Assembly: GCA_026710525.1 (NCBI GenBank)
Contig: JAPOQT010000300.1
Location: 1 to 7,208 of the forward strand
DNA length: 7,208 nt
Source of the DNA: Pseudomonadota bacterium
Lineage (GTDB): Bacteria; Bdellovibrionota_B; Oligoflexia; Oligoflexales; Bin106
Direction of reading: 5' to 3'
The notes beneath the pieces were generated by a model. The model was not told the DNA's origin and ran no database searches. It saw nothing but the letters and a program-made list of their open reading frames with translations. The translations under genes were made by a program, and so were the position numbers. This document shows positions 1-4,619 of this stretch, piece after piece (the first letter of the stretch is position 1; each line of letters starts with the position of its first letter).

Positions 1-1
1 C

Positions 2-1303
2 CTCAGAAGAACATCGTTCCTTCTGAGTAAAGCAGAATACAGGCAAATGATCTTACTTGGGCTTCAAATTGCTGTGGATCATATGGATGATGTGGTTAAC
101 ACCATTCGTTCATCCAAAGACACACCCACAGCCCACCAGGAGCTTAAGAGGAAGTTTTCGTTACTCGACGAACAAGCAAAAGCCATTCTTGATATGCGTC
201 TTGCTCGTCTAACAGGTCTTGAGAGAGAAAAGATTCATAAAGACGTGGCTCTTGTGGCAGAAGAAATCGCTGACTATAACGATATTCTTTCTCGTAAGGA
301 GAGGGTAACAGGGATTATTTTGTCTGAGATAGATGAAGTTGATCAGAAGTTTAGTGATCAGCGAAGAACAAAGATCTTTCAATATTTACCAGACGAGATT
401 ACGTTACAGTCATTGGTGGAGGATGTTTCGGTTGTTGTTACCCTTTCGACAGAGGGTTATATAAAACGAACCACTTCGACAGAAATCCAGGCTCAGAGAA
501 GAGGTGGTAAGGGGCGAAGTGGTATGCTTATTCGTGAAAACGACTCCACATCTCTTGTGCTTGAGTGCACTAACCACGAGACCCTACTGTGTTTTTCCAG
601 TTTAGGCGTCGCTTATTCCCTCAAGGTTTATGAGCTACCAGAGGTTGGTCTGAGAAGTCGAGGAAAGCACTTTGCTAATCTTCTTCCTTTAGCAAAAAAA
701 GAAAAAATAATTTCTGCTATCCCACTTCGTGAATTCGAAGATGACCACTATATTATGTGTTTAACCAAAAAAGGCTGGATTAAACGATCAAAGCTATCCC
801 ATTTTAAAAAAATCAGGTCATCAGGCATTATTGGTATTGTGCTTGCTGATGGTGATGAGCTGGTTGAGGTTGAGAGGGTATCAGAGAGTGACCACGTGTT
901 TATTGCTACATCAGAAGGTATGGTGATTCGCTTTCCTGTTACTGAGGTAAGGGCTACAGGTAGGGCCTCTCGAGGTGTTATTGGTATTCGGATGTCGAGT
1001 AAAGACGCGCATGTGGTGGCTCTTGAGATTATTGATCCGAAAGCCCCAGACACGAAGTCTATTTTGTCTGTGTGTGCTAATGGTTATGGTAAAAGATCGA
1101 AAACCAGGAATTACCGAGCGATTCACCGTGGCGGCAAAGGGGTGATTTCCATTAAAGTTGATAAAAGAAACGGTGATCTTGTGGGTGTTTATTTTGTTTG
1201 CGACAGCGATGATGTTGTGATGATGACCTCAAAAGGCTCGATTATTCGTTTTAATGTGAGTCGAACACCTTGGTGGGTCGTAATACCAAAGGTGTTAGGT
1301 TAA
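2..1303 (+). CDS. gyrA: DNA gyrase subunit A, 3' part, frameshifted near its end
   Basis: GyrA with GyrB introduces negative supercoils into DNA in an ATP-dependent reaction. The window opens inside the gene, so the winged-helix domain and catalytic tyrosine lie to the left. The frame is open from base 2, and the first in-window ATG (47) is internal. In order one sees the end of the breakage-reunion domain, with AKAILDMRLARLTGLEREKI of the C-gate/coiled-coil part (about 176-235). The C-terminal DNA-wrapping beta-pinwheel follows, with the GyrA box QRRGGKG at 494-514, which is diagnostic of gyrase as opposed to ParC. Further repeated blade motifs include LVEVERV, NGYGKR and HRGGKGVISIKV. The frame ends at 1303 with the non-homologous tail SRTPWWVVIPKVLG, while the expected conserved end continues in another frame to 1422. 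This looks like a one-base deletion around 1259-1275, either real or a sequencing error. Identity is certain; the state of the 3' end is not. Confidence 0.96.
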   Translation, partial: LRRTSFLLSKAEYRQMILLGLQIAVDHMDDVVNTIRSSKDTPTAHQELKRKFSLLDEQAKAILDMRLARLTGLEREKIHKDVALVAEEIADYNDILSRKERVTGIILSEIDEVDQKFSDQRRTKIFQYLPDEITLQSLVEDVSVVVTLSTEGYIKRTTSTEIQAQRRGGKGRSGMLIRENDSTSLVLECTNHETLLCFSSLGVAYSLKVYELPEVGLRSRGKHFANLLPLAKKEKIISAIPLREFEDDHYIMCLTKKGWIKRSKLSHFKKIRSSGIIGIVLADGDELVEVERVSESDHVFIATSEGMVIRFPVTEVRATGRASRGVIGIRMSSKDAHVVALEIIDPKAPDTKSILSVCANGYGKRSKTRNYRAIHRGGKGVISIKVDKRNGDLVGVYFVCDSDDVVMMTSKGSIIRFNVSRTPWWVVIPKVLG

Positions 1304-1422
1304 TGAAAATCGATGATAAAAGCGAAATTATTAAAACAGTTGGTGTTATTTCACCTGAGGACCCAACCACAGATATACCAGCGACAACAAAAGCTAGTAC
1401 CGAGGCGAAAGCTCCATCTTAA
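1276..1422 (+). pseudogene. gyrA: out-of-frame C-terminal end of gyrA
   Basis: Read in the frame beginning at 1276, this stretch encodes GRNTKGVRLMKIDDKSEIIK followed by TVGVI and a Pro/Thr/Ala-rich tail that stops at TAA 1420-1422. It matches the family's usual end: E. coli GyrA has VGRNTQGV at the same point, 9 residues counting from the V of VS to the R of VGR. Restoring one base between about 1259 and 1266 gives the same spacing here (V-S-x-N-T-L-V-G-R). If the break is real, the protein loses the closing strands of its last pinwheel blade and its C-terminal tail. The ATG at 1303-1305 overlaps the TAA of the upstream frame (TAATG) and has AAAGGTG 8 bases before it, so separate translation of a 39-residue tail is conceivable but unproven. 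Confidence 0.85.
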
Positions 1423-1432
1423 ATGAGTCACA

Positions 1433-2626
1433 TTAAACAAAGCTGTTTTTTTGTGGATAGCGTTTGTTTGCTACGAGTAAAAAACCAATCATTGCCGAGT
1501 AGCTAAGTAAGGAACTAGCCCCGGTTGATATGAGGGGGAGAGGTATTCCCTTGGTTGGTAACATACCCATAACAACGCCCATATTAAAAATTGTCTGAAT
1601 GCTTATGGTCATAGTGATGCCAAAGCAAGAGTAGTACCAAAAACTATCGGTTTGTTTTTGGGTGATGCGAAAGGCGCAGTAGATCAGGGTAAAGTAGCAG
1701 AATAATATAAAAGCTATGCCGATAAAGCCAAGTTCTTCTGCAATCACAGCAAGAATAAAGTCGGTGTGTGCTTCTGGTAGAAAAAACAGTTTTTGCTTTG
1801 ATTCGCCTAACCCTTGACCGAGAAGGGAGCCATTTTGAAAACCAAGGTAAGACTGAATAATTTGAAAGCCGCCATGATGAACGTGCTCCCATGGGTGTAA
1901 AAAGGCGGTGATTCTTTCCCAGCGGTAAGGTGCTGTTAAAATCAAGGAGCTTACAGCGAGGGTTCCTGTGGCTAACAAACCAAAAATAATCTTTTTTGGG
2001 GTGCCTGCTAGGGCTAGTATCATAACACACACAGCTCCCATGGTAACCGTGGTGCCGAAGTCTGGTTGTAGCATTAATAACAACCCGTAGGCTAAGAAAA
2101 AACCAAAGTTAGGTAGGATACCAAGAACAAAGTTTTTTGTTCTGTGTCCTGGTCTGGCTAAGTTTTTAGCAATCATAAGAATCATGGCGAGTTTAGCAAA
2201 CTCCACAGGTTGCCAGCGGAGCCCGCCGATTTTCAGCCATCTCTTAGCGCCACCAACCTCCACATAAAGCCCAGGAATTAATATTCCCATCATAACCAGT
2301 AACATCACTAAATAGAACCATAGGGGTATTTTTTCCCAAAAGCTTTCATGAATCACTGGTGCGACAAGCAGGAAGAACCAACAAAAGAAGGTGATAATCA
2401 GCTGTTTTTTGAGAAATAAATAAGGGTCTCCAGAAATATGGATGCCTTTAGTTGATGATGAGGCGTAGATAAAAAGAAGGCTGATGGTGGTTAGGAGAAC
2501 GGTTGTGCTAATGAGAACAAGCTCAAGGCCGTGGGTGTTAGTATCAAAAGACCTAGCCCATTGTTTTTTTATGGTTGCTTGGCTCTGGATATGGGCTTTT
2601 TTGAGTGATAAAAGGGCGGCACCCAT
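1433..2626 (-). CDS. ftsW: FtsW, SEDS-family septal peptidoglycan glycosyltransferase
   Basis: FtsW is a polytopic inner-membrane enzyme that polymerises lipid II into glycan strands at the division septum, in partnership with the transpeptidase FtsI. The 397 residues match the family's usual length. A cytoplasmic head of about 33 residues precedes roughly ten hydrophobic segments (first about 34-58, last about 362-386). Family motifs are GAKRWLKIGGLRWQPVEFAK (126-145), LQPDFGT (186-192), GLGESKQKLFFLPEAHTDFI (272-291) containing the conserved acidic residue D289, and NMGVVMGMLPTKGIPLPLIS (348-367). GMLPTKGIPLP favours FtsW over RodA. The signature ends STGASS rather than the common SYGGSS. 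The ATG is the only NTG start after an in-frame TAG. It lacks a close Shine-Dalgarno, and a strong AGGAGGT lies about 27 bases upstream. The gene is isolated from mur/dcw neighbours inside this window, sits downstream of an unidentified gene, and converges on gyrA. Confidence 0.92.
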   Translation of the reverse strand: MGAALLSLKKAHIQSQATIKKQWARSFDTNTHGLELVLISTTVLLTTISLLFIYASSSTKGIHISGDPYLFLKKQLIITFFCWFFLLVAPVIHESFWEKIPLWFYLVMLLVMMGILIPGLYVEVGGAKRWLKIGGLRWQPVEFAKLAMILMIAKNLARPGHRTKNFVLGILPNFGFFLAYGLLLMLQPDFGTTVTMGAVCVMILALAGTPKKIIFGLLATGTLAVSSLILTAPYRWERITAFLHPWEHVHHGGFQIIQSYLGFQNGSLLGQGLGESKQKLFFLPEAHTDFILAVIAEELGFIGIAFILFCYFTLIYCAFRITQKQTDSFWYYSCFGITMTISIQTIFNMGVVMGMLPTKGIPLPLISTGASSLLSYSAMIGFLLVANKRYPQKNSFV

Positions 2627-2653
2627 GATACGACTAATAACGTAAACGTGATA

Positions 2654-2660
2654 CCTCCTT
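2654..2660 (-). promoter_or_regulatory. strong Shine-Dalgarno placed far from the ftsW start
   Basis: On the minus strand this reads AGGAGGT, a near-perfect anti-16S match, but it lies 27 bases before the ftsW ATG (2626-2624). No ATG, GTG or TTG occurs at a normal distance from it. In frame with ftsW the intervening codons are TAT CAC GTT TAC GTT ATT AGT CGT ATC, so only an unusual ATT start (14 bases from the SD) would use it. RNA folding could shorten the spacing, or the true start may be non-canonical. Confidence 0.4.
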
Positions 2661-2702
2661 TGATGGTGCTAGCTAAGTTTTGACTTCTGCTGTCAGGTTA
2701 TT

Positions 2703-2708
2703 ATTATA
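2703..2708 (-). promoter_or_regulatory. possible -10 element upstream of ftsW
   Basis: A perfect TATAAT on the minus strand immediately follows the stop codon of the upstream gene, about 77 bases before the ftsW ATG. I find no convincing -35 at 16-18 bases upstream (CATCCA/TCATCC region). It may be a weak independent ftsW promoter or simply AT-rich spacer. Confidence 0.25.
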
Positions 2709-2710
2709 TA

Positions 2711-3205
2711 TTAATGTGGCTTTTTGGATGATGGGTGGTTGTCGATTACTTTAACATCGGGCTCGTTCAGACCGCCCATAAGAACTTGCCAAATCAATAA
2801 ATAGAGTTTTTTTGCTTCTCGCTGGCGAGTAGTATTCATTAGCTCAGGCATCGTTACCCAGGTGTGGTCAAGGTCGGTGGGTTGCTCGTAGCTTAAAACA
2901 AAGACATCAACATCTGCTGTTTGGGGGTACGGTATTTTTGTATCTTGTTGTGACCACTGACTTGGGCAAATGGAGATGGTTTTGCGGAATGCTCTGTGGA
3001 CCGTTAAGCTAGGATGGTGAAAGTTTGTGTTTATTATTGCCATTGCGTGACCGACAAGCCACTCTTCTAAGGGTGGGTGATTTGGTATTTTCGCGACAAC
3101 ACCGGCTAGAGAGCCGCCTTGTTTAGGGGTGCGGTAAACACCCAGCTTATCTTTCACAAAAAACAGGAGTAGTGCATGGTCTTTTTGGGATCTTAAAAGT
3201 GTCAT
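2711..3205 (-). CDS. unidentified 164-residue protein, possibly MutY C-terminal (Nudix-like) domain
   Basis: I do not recognise this protein with confidence. It is soluble-looking, with no signal peptide or membrane segment, and contains many His and Pro residues. ALLLFFVKDKLGVYRTPKQG followed by GSLAGVVAKIP (about 11-41) fits the pattern R-x-P-x-x-G-x-L-A-G-x(4)-P seen in the C-terminal 8-oxoguanine-recognition domain of MutY (RRPEKGLLAGLWEFP type). The end, HTWVTMPELMNTTRQREAKK (113-132), could correspond to that domain's closing W-x-x-x-x-L helix. The canonical Nudix box is absent, and so is the MutY glycosylase half, so this is a weak structural hint only. The ATG at 3205 has no clear Shine-Dalgarno. 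An extended -10 sits about 56-64 bases upstream. The gene precedes ftsW by 84 bases on the same strand and may be co-transcribed with it. Confidence 0.65.
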   Translation of the reverse strand: MTLLRSQKDHALLLFFVKDKLGVYRTPKQGGSLAGVVAKIPNHPPLEEWLVGHAMAIINTNFHHPSLTVHRAFRKTISICPSQWSQQDTKIPYPQTADVDVFVLSYEQPTDLDHTWVTMPELMNTTRQREAKKLYLLIWQVLMGGLNEPDVKVIDNHPSSKKPH

Positions 3206-3233
3206 TGCTATTTAATGCCAGTATGGTTTTTTT

Positions 3234-3262
3234 TTGATAGAATCATGGGTGTGAAGATTAAT
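3234..3262 (+). promoter_or_regulatory. candidate promoter for acpP-rpiB-rsfS-mutS
   Basis: TTGATA (3234-3239, 5 of 6 matches to the -35 consensus) and ATTAAT (3257-3262, 4 of 6 matches to the -10) are separated by 17 bases. The -10 overlaps the divergent minus-strand extended -10, so the two promoters would compete for polymerase. The leader to the acpP ATG would be about 53 bases. It is based on sequence pattern only. Confidence 0.35.
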
Positions 3263-3269
3263 TATAACA
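3261..3269 (-). promoter_or_regulatory. extended -10 promoter for the leftward unidentified gene and ftsW
   Basis: On the minus strand the sequence reads TGTTATAAT: a perfect TATAAT preceded by the TGn extension, which can compensate for a weak -35. The -35 region (TTCTTC or CTTCTT at about 3283-3289) is poor. Predicted transcription would begin near 3254 and give a leader of about 50 bases before the ATG at 3205, crossing a run of nine A. Confidence 0.4.
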
Positions 3270-3305
3270 AATAATAAGTGGCGAAGAAGATATAGGGTAT
3301 GACAT

Positions 3306-3313
3306 AAGGGGAG
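3306..3313 (+). promoter_or_regulatory. ribosome binding site of acpP
   Basis: AAGGGGAG lies 9 bases before ATG 3323. This is good spacing and a good match, and it is the strongest well-placed Shine-Dalgarno in the window, consistent with an abundant protein. It supports the start that gives ACP an N-terminal extension. Confidence 0.7.
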
Positions 3314-3322
3314 TGAAAAATT

Positions 3323-3607
3323 ATGGGGCAGCAAAAAAAAACCTCGAAACACAGTGATCAGCTCGAAAGTAGGATAAAAAGTCTGATTTCTGAACAGTTG
3401 AATATTGAGCAGTCAACGATTACGTTAGAATCAAGGTTTGTCGAAGATCTTGGCGCTGATTCCCTCGATGTTGTTGAGCTTGTGATGGCCATGGAAGAAT
3501 ATTTTAATATTGACATTCCCGATGACGATGCTGAGAAAATTCTCACCGTCGGTCATGCCCTTGATTTTGTTAAGTCCTATAAGAAAACGAACTCACCCTC
3601 TAACTAG
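3323..3607 (+). CDS. acpP: acyl carrier protein
   Basis: ACP is the small acidic cytosolic protein that carries growing acyl chains on a 4'-phosphopantetheine arm during type II fatty acid synthesis. The 94 residues contain the family core LGADSLDVVELVMAMEE, with Ser47 as the attachment site. The helix III region NIDIPDDDAEKILTVGHAL follows. Compared with the usual length of about 78 residues there are roughly 11 extra at the N-terminus (MGQQKKTSKHS, basic and polar) and a few at the C-terminus. No alternative start downstream is plausible, and the ATG has a well-placed AAGGGGAG. It is the first gene of the rightward set and ends 8 bases before rpiB. The common partner fabF does not follow. 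The core is that of a canonical fatty-acid ACP, but a specialised paralog cannot be excluded from sequence alone. Confidence 0.96.
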   Translation: MGQQKKTSKHSDQLESRIKSLISEQLNIEQSTITLESRFVEDLGADSLDVVELVMAMEEYFNIDIPDDDAEKILTVGHALDFVKSYKKTNSPSN

Positions 3608-3615
3608 GTGTTTGT

Positions 3616-4065
3616 TTGAATAACGGTGGTTTCCATCATATTGGTCTTGTGAGTGATCACGCAGGCTATGAGCTGAAACATAAAATATTTGAGCTCATCA
3701 AGTCTCGTGACAGTCTGCATGATTATGGTGTTACAAGTGACAGTGAGCCGGTGGATTATCCTGATCAAGCAAAAAAAATTATTCTTGGCTTTGATCGTGG
3801 TGATATTGATGGCGCTATTTGTGTGTGTGGTAGTGGTTTAGGGATGTCCATGGTGGCTAATCGCTCTCCCGCTATTCGCGCAGCAGTGGTTTGGAGTAAA
3901 GAGTCAGCAGTGCTTTCAAGACAGCATAATGACGCCAATGTTTTATGTCTTGGCGGGCGGCTCCTTGATCATCAGTTAGCACTTGATATGGTCCTTGCCT
4001 GGCTTAGCACCCCATTTCTCGGTGGTCGACACCAGAGACGAGTGGGTCAGTTTAATTCCCGTTGA
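3616..4065 (+). CDS. rpiB: ribose-5-phosphate isomerase B
   Basis: RpiB interconverts ribose 5-phosphate and ribulose 5-phosphate in the non-oxidative pentose phosphate pathway (LacAB/RpiB family, unrelated to RpiA). The 149 residues match the family. SDHAGYELK (13-21) forms the N-terminal phosphate/substrate site, and VDYPD is at 46-50. CVCGSGLGMSMVANRSPAIR (69-88) holds Cys71 at the position of the catalytic cysteine. SRQHNDANVLCLGGR (101-115) includes His104, and GGRHQRRV lies near the end. The start is TTG, with AGGTG (3606-3610) five bases upstream. The only other early in-frame NTG (GTG 3649) would remove part of the first strand just before SDHAG. Its close spacing behind acpP suggests a shared transcript. 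The GSG in place of the common GTG is a conservative change. Confidence 0.95.
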   Translation: MNNGGFHHIGLVSDHAGYELKHKIFELIKSRDSLHDYGVTSDSEPVDYPDQAKKIILGFDRGDIDGAICVCGSGLGMSMVANRSPAIRAAVVWSKESAVLSRQHNDANVLCLGGRLLDHQLALDMVLAWLSTPFLGGRHQRRVGQFNSR

Positions 4066-4137
4066 GTTCTTTGCTTGCTCGTCTGTGGGTTTTATGTTAA
4101 TAAAAAGTTCTTGGTGACCCAGGGGTGTTTGCTTTGG

Positions 4138-4578
4138 GTGGCTGAGTACGAATCATCATTAGGGATTCTACATATTCAGAACACAAACACCTTTGAGATC
4201 AATGATCAGGTCGAGGATTTTTGTCAAACCCTCACCCTGTTGAGAGCCCACTCTTTGAGGGTGATTTTTTGTGGTGACAGCGACCATGTTTGCACTTACC
4301 AAATTGTATGTATTGCGAAATCTTCCCGTCACAGTAGGTCGGTAGCCAGAGGTTTATTAGATGCTAAGGATCGGCTTGCGGCCAAGCTGCTGGGTATCGA
4401 GGGTTATGACTATGGTGAGTGGATTGCTCTTGATTTCGGTGTTCTCATTGTTCATATTTTCGATAGCGACGCCTATTCAGCGTTCAAAGGTGACACACTT
4501 TGGCAAGAGTATCCATCACTGTGGTACTCCAGCGACCGTGAAATTATGGACACACATAGTACCCATGTTAGAGTTTGA
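4138..4578 (+). CDS. rsfS: ribosomal silencing factor RsfS (Iojap family)
   Basis: RsfS binds ribosomal protein uL14 on the large subunit and blocks joining with the small subunit, damping translation in starvation. With the GTG 4138 start the protein has 146 residues. Matches to the family are a central AKSSRHSRSVA segment (E. coli GTSSRHVMSIA), GIEG, then GEWIALDFGVLIVHIF, with LW about a dozen residues later. The acidic residue usual after FG (FGD/LGD) is replaced by Val. The start is uncertain. The frame is open from TTG 4075, 9 bases after rpiB, with no Shine-Dalgarno. GTG 4138 has AGGGG (4121-4125) 12 bases upstream and comes closest to the usual family N-terminus. Either way there is an N-terminal extension of about 20-40 residues, plus a C-terminal tail of about 24. 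The family is often found beside nadD, which is not seen here. Confidence 0.87.
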   Translation: MAEYESSLGILHIQNTNTFEINDQVEDFCQTLTLLRAHSLRVIFCGDSDHVCTYQIVCIAKSSRHSRSVARGLLDAKDRLAAKLLGIEGYDYGEWIALDFGVLIVHIFDSDAYSAFKGDTLWQEYPSLWYSSDREIMDTHSTHVRV

Positions 4579-4607
4579 TAGGATTTGGGTCGCAACTGAA
4601 TATACAC

Positions 4608-4619
4608 AAGAGATCTCTT
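4608..4619 (+). promoter_or_regulatory. 12-base palindrome covering the mutS ribosome binding site
   Basis: AAGAGATCTCTT is a perfect inverted repeat ending at the base before ATG 4620. Its left arm AAGAG (4608-4612) is the only Shine-Dalgarno-like sequence for mutS, 7 bases before the start. In RNA the right arm could pair with it as a 4-base stem with a GATC loop, or between molecules. It could be an operator, a translation-damping element or chance. Confidence 0.35.

Noticed and set aside
748..1126. Antisense open frames opposite gyrA.
   Set aside because: They have no family motifs and lie wholly within strongly conserved GyrA coding sequence, so they are shadows.
1262..1282. Programmed ribosomal frameshifting in gyrA.
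   Set aside because: No slippery heptamer and no obvious downstream stem-loop. Simple one-base loss or sequencing error explains it better.
1435..1452. AAACA-AAGC-TGTTT followed by T residues as a terminator for gyrA.
   Set aside because: The stem is only five mostly A-T pairs and lies within the ftsW 3' end. It is too weak to call.
1644..2030. Alternative minus-strand frame inside ftsW.
   Set aside because: FtsW motifs run unbroken through the region in the main frame. The other frame encodes an Arg/Ser-rich shadow.
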